Counted from the stretch's first letter, positions 8,447-18,117 are shown. The stretch is 63,623 nucleotides of DNA from Fictibacillus terranigra (GCF_030412265.1 NZ_JAUHLN010000010.1:1-63623); one strand, 5' to 3'. The notes: a model not told the origin generated them from the letters alone. Numbers and translations: made by a program.

Positions 8447-9631
8447 TTGAAAAAAGTACATAAAGCACTAGGTACTTCCTTATTGGCCGCTGCTGTTTTA
8501 TTGGTCCCTCAGACTAGTCTGGCAGAAGGCCCAAAACCAGCTTCTGGAGAAACATTATCAATTAACGGATTTATTGATTATGCAGAAATGAATAAAACAT
8601 TAACCCAAATTGAAAAAAATAGCAAAGGCGCCATCAAGATTGAATCAGCAGGCAAAACCAACCAGGGAAGAGATATATTTACAGCTAGAGTGGGAGAAGG
8701 AAAAAAGGTTTTATTAGTAGAAAGTGAAATTCATGGAAACGAAAAAACAGGAACTGTAGCGCTTTTAAATCTGCTCCAGTATCTTGGGTCAAGCCAGTCG
8801 AATGAAGCAAAAAAAATAAGGGAAGAGCTTACGATTGTGGCTATTCCGATGCTCAACGCGGACGGATCAGAGCTTGACCGCCGCGCCAATGATATGGACT
8901 GGAGTGAAGCGGTAGCTGATTTCCCGCAGTTGGCTTCTGCAAAACCAAGCTGGAACTACTATACGAAGACTCTCCAGGGAGATGACTATGCAAGTAATCC
9001 CGGTTTTGATGTCAACCGAGATTTCAACCCTGATTTAAATTACGTTCCACAGGCAAAAGACTTTCCGGGAGCTTCCAATCAGCCAGGCTGGTTTATTACT
9101 CCAGAGTCACAAACCGTAAGGGATGTTTACAAAAAGCTTCAAAATGAATTTGGTCGAGTGGATGTATTCCTGGATCTGCACCACCAGGGATTTTACAAAA
9201 TTGAGGGCACTGATGAAGATGTAACGATGTCCATTTCCGCGCAATTTGTTCCAGATCCTCGAACAGCACAAGGAGGCAAATATGCTCAATTTGCCGAAAA
9301 CTACCGCTATGACTACTCAAGACAACTAAATCTCGCACTGTACAACGCTCTTCAGGCAAAAGGTTCTTCTGTCTTCTCGAACATTTCTCTTTATGACCAA
9401 GGGCTTGATCTTCCAGGTACCGCTTTAGGCTCATTTGCGTTGAATGGGAGCGGAACCGTTTTATTTGAAGTAAAAGGGCAAACCCACAGTTTGGGCCAAA
9501 AACAAAAAGGCATGCTCGTCAACACAGTAGAAACCGGAATAATGGGAATTCTAAATGGCGTGGCAGATGGCAGTGTTTATAATCTTAACCCTGGTGATTA
9601 TGAAAGGATTCCAAACCGGGTAAATCCCTAA
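8447..9631 (+). CDS. Secreted M14-family zinc carboxypeptidase
   Basis: This protein is about 394 aa. The TTG at 8447 is chosen because GAGGAG lies 8 nt before it and it begins a clear signal peptide (KKVHKALGTSLLAAAVLLVP, then a cleavage region SLA-EG). The mature part has the M14 zinc site HGNEKTG (His, Glu) and the third ligand in DLHHQG. The catalytic Glu is in TVLFEVKGQ, and DVNRDFNPD is also typical. It removes C-terminal residues from peptides outside the cell. Alone in its transcription unit, with a terminator at 9655. Confidence 0.88.
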   Translation: MKKVHKALGTSLLAAAVLLVPQTSLAEGPKPASGETLSINGFIDYAEMNKTLTQIEKNSKGAIKIESAGKTNQGRDIFTARVGEGKKVLLVESEIHGNEKTGTVALLNLLQYLGSSQSNEAKKIREELTIVAIPMLNADGSELDRRANDMDWSEAVADFPQLASAKPSWNYYTKTLQGDDYASNPGFDVNRDFNPDLNYVPQAKDFPGASNQPGWFITPESQTVRDVYKKLQNEFGRVDVFLDLHHQGFYKIEGTDEDVTMSISAQFVPDPRTAQGGKYAQFAENYRYDYSRQLNLALYNALQAKGSSVFSNISLYDQGLDLPGTALGSFALNGSGTVLFEVKGQTHSLGQKQKGMLVNTVETGIMGILNGVADGSVYNLNPGDYERIPNRVNP

Positions 9632-9654
9632 GAAATCACACATAACTTACAGTG

Positions 9655-9683
9655 AGGCACTTGGTTATCCCAAGGGCCTTTTT
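9655..9683 (+). terminator. Terminator of the M14 peptidase gene
   Basis: AGGC-A-CTTGG pairs with CCAAG-G-GCCT (one internal mismatch) and is followed by TTTTT. Confidence 0.65.
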
Positions 9684-10355
9684 CACATGCACGTCATCAC
9701 TTCAGATACCTCGATTAACCCCCTAACTCTGCAAAGTAATTGGTGGATGAAGTAAAGGTAATCAGAAGATCACAGCTACAAGGAAGATGTTTTAAGGTAA
9801 AGGAAACGTCATAAAAGTGGAACAGACCAAAGAAGGTAAAAAAGTCTGCTATGTTTCATTTTGCGGTATGAACAGAGAGGCTGTTTTATATAACAACGAC
9901 TTATTGATTGGCATTAACCTTAGATCTTTAACACTGAAACATTTTAACCGCATATAATGATTACATTAACGAAGATAAGAGGTATTTAGTCGAAAAGGCC
10001 CTATTGGGTCTTTTTTCATTGTGATGAGGATTGAAGAAGAAAAAAGACAAACGCCTCTATATAAAAGATTATAAAAAAGTTTACTGCTCTAATGTTCTAG
10101 GTAAAACTTACGGAAAAAAATTGTGGAATTTTAGAAGATTATTAGTGCCAATAAAGAATGTTATAAATGAAGCATCGATATCAAAGGAAATTCTTAATCA
10201 CTCTCCTAAAACCCCCACTTAGATGAAGAAAGTTCATGCCTCAAGACTATTCAGCCAAACAATGAAATCCATCCAGATCATTAAACTGCTGCATTAGTGC
10301 AAAATGTTTAATTGTACAAGCTCAAGAAAATACAAATACTTACAAACGTTCATCT
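9684..10355. other. Intergenic stretch with a possible coding fragment
   Basis: No supported gene. On the plus strand 9799-9956 stays open (it reads KVEQTKEGKKVCYVSF and so on) but has no start or ribosome site. A hairpin AAGGCCC-TATT-GGGTCTT with T-run at 9995-10016 may be its terminator. A 63-codon TTG frame at 10031-10222 has no convincing ribosome site. Confidence 0.4.
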
Positions 10356-10409
10356 TTGGAAACAACGGTACCTCAAAAGACACTAATTAAAAGTAGAAGG
10401 GATGTTTTT

Positions 10410-11371
10410 ATGAAGGCCGATGTGGTGTTTATGAATGGTGAAGTTATAACAGTAGATGAAAGAAATACTGTAGTTGAAGCTGTAGCTGTAAAGGCAAATC
10501 GTATCGTAGTGGTCGGATCGAATGAGGAAGTAAAAGAATTAATCGATCCACACACCAAAGTATTTGACCTGCAAGGAAAAACGCTCCTTCCAGGAATCAT
10601 CGATTCCCATCTTCATCTTATCTTATACGGCGTTAACCAGTTAGCGGTCAGCTGTAAAGCTGAGCACATCCATTCTGTCGAGGATGTTTTAAATGACCTG
10701 CGAAATAAAGCGCTGGAAACTCCAAAAGGTGAATGGATACGTGCCTGGGGTTTTAATGAGACGGCAGTAAAAGAAAAACGTTATCCGACGATTGATGAAC
10801 TGGATGCCATTTCAGTAGAACATCCTATTATCGTTTCCAGAACTTGCGGACATATCAGTGTAGTTAATCACAAGGCTTTAAAGCTAGCGCAAATTAACGA
10901 TAATACAGAGGATCCTATTGGAGGAATTATTGAGCGGGATGAGCGTGGAAGGCTGACTGGACGATTGATTGAAGCAGCAAACATGTCAATAAATGAGGTT
11001 TCAAATTATACACATAGTGAATTAAGAAAGGCTGTGAAAATTGCTTCAGATCATTTCATTGCAGCTGGCATCACAAGTATTCATGACGCAGGCGGACATG
11101 GTTCGGACAGTTACCGACTGCTCCAGCAAGCTGTGAAGGATAATGATATCCTTGTATTACACCCGGTACGGATGAAACGTTCGCTGCAGAAATCGAAAGA
11201 ACAACCAAAGCTTACAAAGATAAAATGAAGGAAGCAATCTGTTATTTGGCGGAAGCAAGGAACATGATGGTTCAGCTTGAGGATCTTAAATGTATAAGAA
11301 ACTCTGCTATTTCTGTTGGTCTTTATGGCATAATGGAAGAGATAAAACTGATCTTGAAACAAAATAAGTAA
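10410..11371 (+). pseudogene. YtcJ-type amidohydrolase, truncated and joined to another gene remnant
   Basis: The ATG at 10410 has AGAAGGGA before it and starts ADVVFMNGEVITVDE, a typical metal-dependent amidohydrolase N-terminus. The metal motif GIIDSHLHL is present. The match continues to about 11145 (ITSIHDAGGHGSD, LLQQAVKDNDI), about 245 of the roughly 530 residues usual in the family. Beyond this the amidohydrolase sequence is lost. A different frame, 11163-11371, then reads as an unrelated charged C-terminal tail (ETFAAEIERTTKAYKDK and so on) ending just before a terminator. An internal deletion that joined two genes is the simplest reading. Confidence 0.75.
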
Positions 11372-11382
11372 AACCTTACAAG

Positions 11383-11406
11383 TAGAGCTAACCAGCTCTA
11401 TTTTTG
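11383..11406 (+). terminator. Intrinsic terminator after the fused remnant
   Basis: Perfect 7-bp stem TAGAGCT/AGCTCTA with AACC loop followed by TTTTT. Confidence 0.75.
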
Positions 11407-11654
11407 CATACTGTTAGTTTAAAGCATCGAATAGGTGTATTCAGTTGATGCTGTTCACGATCAAATTGATAAGACACAATACAATCCTCGATGAACGCTC
11501 GTTTCCTCCATCCAATGATGCTGGATTAGTGGATGATTCCTCGCCTTTTTTTCCCGGCCTGAACTGCATGGTCAATCGGTTGTATTCGCCGACTTTTTCT
11601 CCGAGCGGAAGGAAGTAGAAGAGTTTAATCAAAAGATTGTTTAATAAATAGTAA

Positions 11655-11704
11655 ACCCTGTAAAGCGAACAGAACCATTCGGGCTTTACAGGGTCTTTTT
11701 TTTG
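11655..11704 (+). terminator. Strong terminator
   Basis: A perfect 12-bp stem ACCCTGTAAAGC/GCTTTACAGGGT with a 16-nt loop is followed by ten or so T. It reads on the plus strand and faces the end of the minus-strand TOMM cluster. The plus-strand stretch before it (about 11490-11610) looks like a gene 3' end but is not recognised. Confidence 0.8.
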
Positions 11705-11762
11705 TAATATTGGAATTTACTAGGTTTCTGTTAAAGGAGTTAATCTATCATAGGTGGCCGCA

Positions 11763-13328
11763 TCAGCCATGCAGGCTTCCCTGTAATCTTGGATGGGGCC
11801 GGAAGCAGCCCAAAGGGATTTGGAGCAGGCTGGTTTTTCCCTTTTCACTCAGTTTATAGAGGCCATCATAGGATTGGACATCAAATCCGAGAAGGGGGTG
11901 CCCGCCCATATTTAATGCCGAAGCGGCCAGAAGCAGATGCTGGGACAGAATTCCAGCTTCCATGTGCTGAATACGATGTCCCCTGTATCCATAAGCGCTT
12001 TGGTAATGATCCTTATGGCCAGAGATCGTGAAGGAAAGTGGAACTTGAGACATGTTTACAGTATCAGCAAGCAGTCCGTCTTGCAGTCGGCATCGGAAAT
12101 CACCATCTTGAATAGGCTGTAATGCATGATTGGATTCATCATAAAAATAAGAGCCGTTTGGTAAACCTTCGATATTATACATACAGCAATAGAGTGAGAT
12201 ACGGTAAGGTGAATGATGAAAATTATGATCAAGATCATTTCGGTAAGAAAAAGTGGAGAAGGCTTCGAATAGAAGGGCTGATAAGGTTTGTTGGTTTATG
12301 GGTTTCTGAACAAAGTCCATTCCGGGCGAATATCGATTTCGGCAGGCGGAAGAGAAATCATACGATAACCGGTCCACACGAGGCAGCAGGTGGAACGAGG
12401 GTGCCAACTCTTCTTTCTTTTCTTTTTCCATTTCCTTATGAGTTGGAACCGAGTCCAACCTGCATGCTTCATTCATCTTCATTAGCATGGGATATTCGCT
12501 GATTTTCCTAGAACGGACGTAATGTTGATGCTCAAGTGGTTCCATTTCACGGCATAACGAAGCAGCAGTGGAGGATTCCTCTGTTTCATCACTCGTAAAC
12601 CAGTTCATGGCTGGATCAACGGAAAGAGGAATCACCGCATAAACATTTTCTTCTTGCTCGGATATTCCTAAAAGGTGATGAAGGGCGCGGTCAAGAAAAT
12701 GGTAATACACCCCCGTCTCAAAACCGATGCGTCTTCCTGTTTCCAGCAGCTGACCGATCACAAAGCCGGTATCCAGCCCTTGCAGACGGTAAGAGAAGTT
12801 ATGGTATTTGAAAAAATTCTTCCAAAAAAACGTGGAGATCAATACGGTGCCAAAAGAGGAGGACACGTCACAGCGATTACCCAGAGCTCTGTTCAAGTAG
12901 CTGTCAAAATTCCCTTCTCTTAAACATACTAAACGATGGTGTGCGGCGTCATAGTGATAAATGCCTTCAGGAATCTCCTCCATTTTTAAATAGATATAAA
13001 GTTCGTTCGGATACAGTGCACCGCCGGATGGGACAAAGCGCCGGCATGCTGTGCATTCTTCTGTTTGATCAGTAAAAAACATGGTTTGGCTTACTTGTGT
13101 AAGCCCGAAGGTATATTTAAGAAAGTGACCAATTTCCTGGAGATTCGGTATTGGATTTCTTTTCTTTTGTTCGAGATGGAGCGGAAGATCTGCGTTTAAT
13201 TCCACTACAGGCAAACCCCTGTAAAGCTTATAGGGAAGGGGGGCGTCGTCCCAGTCCACCACCCAGTCCCGGGGTTTTACTTTGTCAGATTCATAATGCA
13301 GCTTATGCAAAAATTCTTCGAGGTTCAT
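11763..13328 (-). CDS. SagB-type FMN dehydrogenase of the TOMM cluster
   Basis: This 521-aa protein contains two nitroreductase-like halves. The first, about 40-240, has RRFVPSGGALYPNELYIYL. The second, about 325-515, has YDFSSACRNRYS and MEAGILSQHLLLAASALNMGG. SagB-type enzymes oxidise thiazolines and oxazolines to thiazoles and oxazoles with FMN. The two-module length fits the form found in heterocycloanthracin-type clusters. It is the last gene of the minus-strand cluster, 21 bp after the YcaO gene, with GGGGG before its ATG. Confidence 0.88.
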   Translation of the reverse strand: MNLEEFLHKLHYESDKVKPRDWVVDWDDAPLPYKLYRGLPVVELNADLPLHLEQKKRNPIPNLQEIGHFLKYTFGLTQVSQTMFFTDQTEECTACRRFVPSGGALYPNELYIYLKMEEIPEGIYHYDAAHHRLVCLREGNFDSYLNRALGNRCDVSSSFGTVLISTFFWKNFFKYHNFSYRLQGLDTGFVIGQLLETGRRIGFETGVYYHFLDRALHHLLGISEQEENVYAVIPLSVDPAMNWFTSDETEESSTAASLCREMEPLEHQHYVRSRKISEYPMLMKMNEACRLDSVPTHKEMEKEKKEELAPSFHLLPRVDRLSYDFSSACRNRYSPGMDFVQKPINQQTLSALLFEAFSTFSYRNDLDHNFHHSPYRISLYCCMYNIEGLPNGSYFYDESNHALQPIQDGDFRCRLQDGLLADTVNMSQVPLSFTISGHKDHYQSAYGYRGHRIQHMEAGILSQHLLLAASALNMGGHPLLGFDVQSYDGLYKLSEKGKTSLLQIPLGCFRPHPRLQGSLHG

Positions 13329-13349
13329 TCTTTTCCCCCTTTGGCACTG

Positions 13350-15290
13350 TTATGGAAATGGATGGGGATGCGGGTTAAGCTGTCCATATGTCAACGGCTT
13401 TCTCACATATCCGAGTTTCGCTGGTACGTTCAATACTCGGTTCAACCCTTGCAGCCGGGTAAGGTGATGTCCAAATGTCATGGGCAGCATCCCGGGTATC
13501 ACTACTTTTACACAATGCAGCCCGTTTCGTTTCAGTTCAGGACTGGTTTGGTCCACAACAATGACCTCCAGCTGAAGCTGCCGAAAAACTTCCAGGATTC
13601 CCGTTACATCATCCAATAGATCAGCTGATTTACGAATGGGACGGAATTCCTGTTGAAGGCTCCTTTCCGGGCGCTCATCAAGCAGAAAGGATAAGCGTTC
13701 TTCGGCTTCTTTTAACCCGTATAGCATCGAATGGTCTTCCATCTGATGAACGAGAAACGAATCATGATACATCTGCAGGTATTTCTCCCGGTCTTTTTCC
13801 AGCTTATCGTCCATGGTGAGAAGCATCCCTGATAGCTCTTGAACAGCTCCTTTTACCGCTCTTAATGGATCAATGTGAGCTCCAGCTGCACACAAGAGAT
13901 TCATGCCCGTCTGCTTCGTATTTTTGGCGAGAGCCCAAATGCTCGGAATGACGTTCTCGGTCGTCGAATTAAATAAATGAACCTCATATCCGGTCACTGC
14001 GTGCAGGCGCTGGATCATGAGTTGAAGCTCCCGGTCGTCAATGGATGATAGATCAAGACGAGGAATAGGGAGCTGGCCGTACCAGGTCATTAAAAAAGAA
14101 TCCCGTTCAACAATTTCGAAAATACCGTAAAGAATCGCTTCCTCCATGCTACCGCCGAGTGCACAGCCGTTAGAGGTTTCATAAACAAAGCCTTCTCCGC
14201 CACCCAGGCTGTAATAGGCAAACGTCTCCGGAACCAGGATGGGCCGGTTCTGTGATAACGAATATCCCCAAACCCAATGAATGGGCCGGTCGGGGTCCAA
14301 TGGCCTGAAAGGAAATCCGGGCATGTCATATTGTTCCTTTGTATGGAGTCCTATGGATCGAGGGTTAAGCGCATGCTTTTCCACCATGGAATACGGCTCA
14401 TAAACCATTGTCCGTTTACCCCTTGGGGCATAGCCGCAGTATCTCTCAAGTCCTTCCAAAATGGCTGATTGTTCACTATGAGCATAAGAATGGCTGCGCC
14501 CACCCGTTAACTCATTGCCTGATAATAAAGGAAGATTGACAATCGTATCGGCAAAAGGGGAGATGAAGTCATATCTTTTATGATTAAGAAGACCCGTTCT
14601 GCTATCCAAGTAATCCTTGCCCAGAACCTTCTCGAGATCTTCCAGAGAGCGGCAGCGGTAGCTATGGATAGAGGTTTTTGGGCATGGTTTCAATATGATC
14701 TCTGTGGGGTCCGCTGTATCCTCTGGAAGATCGCCACACACAGGGCAATAGGGGTCAGGCAAAAAGAAATGATAAGATAGCCGGAGCGTATTTAACTGTA
14801 GAAGAAATACATGCTCATACGTGCGGGGTTTTTCTCCTTTTAAAATTCGATGAAGCTCTTCTTGAATGAGATAGGAAGTTTGCAATAACCCCAGAGCTGA
14901 AGCCCAAGGATCTTGCTCGATACCGGGTTGATCCATTTTGTATTCTTTCATTTGGAATTGTTCTCTCCGGTCAGAGCCCGCCATAAAACGGCGCCTATCC
15001 GCGCACTGAGAACACCCTTGTTTGTCAGGAAGAACAAGCGGTCCAATGTTGGCTTCACCAAAAGATACGAATCCCCGAAGCCATGGGATGCCACTGGACT
15101 TAAAGACCTCATCGGCTTCTCTGTGTTCAGACGGAACCCAGGAATCGTGGAGCACTAATGCCAGATTGCCTTGATTCGGAACGGCTTCTTTTACAGAGGC
15201 CATGCGTGTAACGGAATAGAGCCCGCTCAATTGTTCGCTTACCGTATCAGCTAACCTTCCGTTTCCGATGATGATGATGGAGTGGCTCAT
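13350..15290 (-). CDS. TOMM cyclodehydratase, YcaO (SagD-like) protein
   Basis: This 646-aa protein has an N-terminal ThiF-like, leader-binding region with zinc-type Cys pairs (CSQCADRRR and CPVCG). A C-terminal YcaO domain follows (from about 255; SEQSAILEGLERYCG, ETSNGCALGGSMEEAILYGIFEIVERD). It ends in a proline-rich tail, NPHPHPFP, like the PxPxP tail of azoline-forming YcaO enzymes. It uses ATP to cyclise Cys/Ser/Thr of the precursor to azolines. Its start overlaps the stop of the preceding maturation gene by 4 bp, so both are made together and likely form a complex. Confidence 0.9.
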   Translation of the reverse strand: MSHSIIIIGNGRLADTVSEQLSGLYSVTRMASVKEAVPNQGNLALVLHDSWVPSEHREADEVFKSSGIPWLRGFVSFGEANIGPLVLPDKQGCSQCADRRRFMAGSDRREQFQMKEYKMDQPGIEQDPWASALGLLQTSYLIQEELHRILKGEKPRTYEHVFLLQLNTLRLSYHFFLPDPYCPVCGDLPEDTADPTEIILKPCPKTSIHSYRCRSLEDLEKVLGKDYLDSRTGLLNHKRYDFISPFADTIVNLPLLSGNELTGGRSHSYAHSEQSAILEGLERYCGYAPRGKRTMVYEPYSMVEKHALNPRSIGLHTKEQYDMPGFPFRPLDPDRPIHWVWGYSLSQNRPILVPETFAYYSLGGGEGFVYETSNGCALGGSMEEAILYGIFEIVERDSFLMTWYGQLPIPRLDLSSIDDRELQLMIQRLHAVTGYEVHLFNSTTENVIPSIWALAKNTKQTGMNLLCAAGAHIDPLRAVKGAVQELSGMLLTMDDKLEKDREKYLQMYHDSFLVHQMEDHSMLYGLKEAEERLSFLLDERPERSLQQEFRPIRKSADLLDDVTGILEVFRQLQLEVIVVDQTSPELKRNGLHCVKVVIPGMLPMTFGHHLTRLQGLNRVLNVPAKLGYVRKPLTYGQLNPHPHPFP

Positions 15291-17194
15291 GGAAGTTCCT
15301 CCCCGCTTAGCGCAATCCCATAAATGCCAGCCGTGTTCTCTTTAAAAACGGATTCCAGATGAAGTTCAAAGATGTGAACTTGTTTTTTTCTCTGCCTTAA
15401 TCGATGTATTGCGGAATGGAAGGTTTCATCCAACGGCTTCTCTTCAAAAGAAGGAACCGGAACCTTCTTTTGAGCATCCTTTTGCGATGTAATGGAGGAA
15501 ACCACAACCCCATAGGGATAATGTAAGGTTTCTTGATTTTGAAAATCCATCACAGCCGTTTGTAATGCTCTGCTTAAAGCCATCTTCATATTTAATCCAA
15601 CGCTTCCATACCATTTGCCGTTTGATTCAACCCAAACGACAGGGAATCCCAGCACATCATGGCCCCAAAAAAGTTCTGGTTCAGACTTCCTGGTTCTCAA
15701 AGCCTGCAGAAAAAATCGGCAGCGATGATCATTTACAAGACTTACATCTAATGTGGCTTTAGTAGCACCGTGATCTGCTTGCTTCACAAATTCTTCATGA
15801 AGTGTGTTTTGCAATGCTCTGCATAACCCTTCCGCAGGGGTTTTGCCTGTTCCTATACCACTTGGTGAAGAATGCTCACTGAAACACTCATTCCCAAAAC
15901 TTCTGACATACGTTTCAATTCCAAAAAGACCTGCCTCCAGGCGAGCTTCTTCATGCGTGAGTCCTGAACAGACGGTCTCAGGATAGAGCTTGGCAGGGCC
16001 TTCTGAACGCGGATCAGCAACTTGGACTTTGCATTGGGATAACGGCAGCTGGAGTAAATCTGCTTCCTCCCAAAGATGAAAAACACCACATTCTTTTGAA
16101 GTAATCCGGTAAAACAATGAATGTAAATCCATTTGTTGATGATTGCATGTTTCAAGGAATTTAACAGGGTCCTTAATGGGCTCTGCATAAACACGCCCAG
16201 TAACCAGTGGGTGGGGGATAAAGGTATGCCAGCTTCCTTCGAGCGTTTCCAGGTTAAGCAAGTAAAATGGTCTTTCTTTTTTATCCTCATGTACCCCCGT
16301 GATTTCTTTAAAAAGCTCAAAAACCGCCACATTGGCTAATAGCGCACCCGCTGTTTGTGAGAAGGTTCGGGAACCATTGCTTTTTTCATTCGGCCGCTGG
16401 TGCAATCGGCGAAAGGCAGACTCCCAGCACGAATCGGATTCAGGAGAAACGAGCGGGCCCGTAAAGGCTAAATCTTTTAAAAAAGTAACGGGAAGAGCTT
16501 TCTTCTTTTGTTCCTTGCAGATGGTTAGAATGGTACGAAGTTGAGCTAAATCACTGTCCTTGAATCCATATATTATGGAATCAAACGGCTCTAGAGTTTC
16601 TCTCCATGAATGTTTCTCGGGACGTAAGATCGTGATTTCCGTTTCAGGCTCTGATTTGCGTGCTTCAACGATCATGTCATTTAACCGGTGCTGAGCATCC
16701 TGGCGGGAATCAGTTAGCAGGATGCTGAAAGAAGGAAGCCCTGACTGAATCAATGCTCGAACGAGAGAGAGGAGAAGTGAATCAGAACCGATCACCGCAA
16801 CTCTTGCCTGTCGGTAAACTTGAAATCGGTATGCGCCAGAATCTCGAAAAGAATTTAAATATTCAATTTGGGAGGTGTATTTCATAAGAATGCGATCAGG
16901 AAGCTGATGGGGGACATCCTGGCTTACATCACGGACAAAACCGTTTTCGTACAGAACTTGTGCGATCTTATACACTTGTTCTTTATAAGCATCTGGTAAA
17001 CCGTTTGTTACAGATTCAAGAGTATGGGTTCCGTCGAAAATAGGAATTAATTTTTCCAGCCATCGGTCAATGGTGCTGCCTTCCATTCTTAAAGATTTTT
17101 CGTTATTCCGGAGATATACACCTTCGGCTGAAACCGGAAAAACAAACGTGTCTCTGTTCACTTTTAAACACATAGAAGGATTTAATATTTGCAT
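15287..17194 (-). CDS. Thiazole-containing bacteriocin maturation protein (ThiF-like partner)
   Basis: This 635-aa protein is counted from the ATG at 17194, which has GAGGAGGG five bases before it; an upstream in-frame start at 17224 lacks this. The N-terminal winged-helix/peptide-clamp region (about 1-110; TIDRWLEKLIPIFDGTHTLE) and the Rossmann-like stretch (RVAVIGSDSLLLSLVRALI) resemble the E1-like partner proteins of heterocycloanthracin clusters. A C-terminal half resembles YcaO-type folds (TPAEGLCRALQNTLHEE). It probably binds the precursor leader and presents it to the YcaO enzyme. I rely on remembered family architecture for the name. Confidence 0.82.
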   Translation of the reverse strand: MQILNPSMCLKVNRDTFVFPVSAEGVYLRNNEKSLRMEGSTIDRWLEKLIPIFDGTHTLESVTNGLPDAYKEQVYKIAQVLYENGFVRDVSQDVPHQLPDRILMKYTSQIEYLNSFRDSGAYRFQVYRQARVAVIGSDSLLLSLVRALIQSGLPSFSILLTDSRQDAQHRLNDMIVEARKSEPETEITILRPEKHSWRETLEPFDSIIYGFKDSDLAQLRTILTICKEQKKKALPVTFLKDLAFTGPLVSPESDSCWESAFRRLHQRPNEKSNGSRTFSQTAGALLANVAVFELFKEITGVHEDKKERPFYLLNLETLEGSWHTFIPHPLVTGRVYAEPIKDPVKFLETCNHQQMDLHSLFYRITSKECGVFHLWEEADLLQLPLSQCKVQVADPRSEGPAKLYPETVCSGLTHEEARLEAGLFGIETYVRSFGNECFSEHSSPSGIGTGKTPAEGLCRALQNTLHEEFVKQADHGATKATLDVSLVNDHRCRFFLQALRTRKSEPELFWGHDVLGFPVVWVESNGKWYGSVGLNMKMALSRALQTAVMDFQNQETLHYPYGVVVSSITSQKDAQKKVPVPSFEEKPLDETFHSAIHRLRQRKKQVHIFELHLESVFKENTAGIYGIALSGEELP

Positions 17195-17273
17195 GATCGC
17201 CCTCCTCTTCAGAAAGCTCCACATTTTTTACATTATTTAACTCTATGGATGCCTTGTGTCCTTTATGTCTAAA

Positions 17274-17305
17274 CAAAAAAAGCCCCACAGAGGGATATGC
17301 AGGGC
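17274..17305 (-). terminator. Hairpin between TOMM precursor and modification genes
   Basis: On the minus strand GCCCTGCA...TGTGGGGC forms an imperfect stem followed by TTTTTTTG. It lies between the precursor gene and the maturation gene. Partial read-through here would yield much more precursor than enzyme, as in many RiPP operons. Confidence 0.65.
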
Positions 17306-17341
17306 AAACCATTTTGAATTCCTGTTAATGTGAGTCGGAGC

Positions 17342-17686
17342 TCAACGACCGTCGCGATGACCTCCGCAACGACCTCCGCAACCACCGCAGCCGCCACAAC
17401 GGGCACAGCCGCCACAACCACCGCAACGGCCAAAGCATCCGCCACAGCCGCCACAGCCACCGCATACACCAAAGCCACCGCATACACCAAAGCCACCGCA
17501 TACACCAAAACCACCGCATACACCAAAGCCACCACATACACCAACACAGAAACCAATGCCAAGGCCAACACATAGACGAGCGGGATCACTCATCTCTTGG
17601 TCCTGGGGATAATTCGGGGTAACATTGCTGACCTTTACACCATCAGTGTGCAGCCCCTGAAGATCCCACTTGAATTCTTCATTCAA
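17342..17686 (-). CDS. Heterocycloanthracin/sonorensin-type TOMM precursor peptide
   Basis: This 114-aa precursor starts at TTG 17686, with AGGAGG 8 nt upstream. Residues 1 to about 38 form a hydrophilic leader (NEEFKWDLQGLHTDGVKV...). The rest is a Cys/Gly core with 17 Cys, made of four GGFGVC repeats (18-nt tandem DNA repeat, about 17459-17548) followed by CGGCGG-type repeats. This is the layout of heterocycloanthracin and sonorensin, whose Cys residues become thiazoles. The modification genes follow on the same strand. No dedicated exporter or immunity gene is visible nearby. The CGG-rich DNA also produces long open frames in other phases, which are shadows. Confidence 0.92.
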   Translation of the reverse strand: MNEEFKWDLQGLHTDGVKVSNVTPNYPQDQEMSDPARLCVGLGIGFCVGVCGGFGVCGGFGVCGGFGVCGGFGVCGGCGGCGGCFGRCGGCGGCARCGGCGGCGGRCGGHRDGR

Positions 17687-17788
17687 TAAAAAAACCTCCT
17701 ACTTTCTTTTACGGGTTTAATGAGCTGAGAAATCGCCAGAACACAAACGTTTCTTCTGGAAAAGTACCCTCAAAATAAAATATGGGAC

Positions 17789-18040
17789 GTGGTTGTCCCA
17801 AGTTACTGTCCCTATACGGTTGGGATCGAGGAAGTATCCTTTGAAAGAATGATTTGGCGGGAGAAGATTTCAGGGACTCGTACCATTGTTGAAAATGATT
17901 TAGAAAATTATGGGGTACTCTCTCATATGGGAAATTACATGGAATTAGGCAGTACACAGTCTATTAAAGGTGCTGTAGTGGCTAATTTAGGTATAAGCAT
18001 TTTGTCTATATGTCTTTACTCCAGGAGTTGGAAAAGGGAA
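17789..18040 (+). pseudogene. LysR-type regulator, C-terminal fragment
   Basis: The frame reads VVPSYCPYTVGIEEVSFE, then SGTRTIVENDL and MELGSTQSIKGAVVANLGISILS. This is the end of a LysR effector-binding domain. The DNA-binding part is missing and a few residues between WREK and SGTR seem lost. No start signal. Remnant only; it lies next to the TOMM precursor and could once have been its regulator, but that is a guess. Confidence 0.7.
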
Positions 18041-18087
18041 CATTACACAAATTAAGAATTAAAGGTTTGCCGCATCCTTCGGGATGA

Positions 18088-18117
18088 GGAGACATGTATA
18101 AGCATGTCTCCTTTTGG
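18088..18117 (+). terminator. Terminator after the LysR remnant
   Basis: Perfect 9-bp stem GGAGACATG/CATGTCTCC, 6-nt loop, followed by TTTTGGGTTT. Confidence 0.7.

Noticed and set aside
12122-12502. 126-codon plus-strand frame within the SagB-type gene
   Set aside because: Antisense shadow; no start signal.
17459-17548. 18-bp tandem repeats as a CRISPR array
   Set aside because: Units are contiguous with no spacers and encode GGFGVC.
17325-17589. Long open frames on both strands across the CGG-rich repeat (Thr/Ala-rich, Trp-rich and Val/Ala-rich proteins)
   Set aside because: They are phase shadows of the tandem repeats in the TOMM precursor gene; only the 17342-17686 frame has a ribosome site and a leader-core layout.
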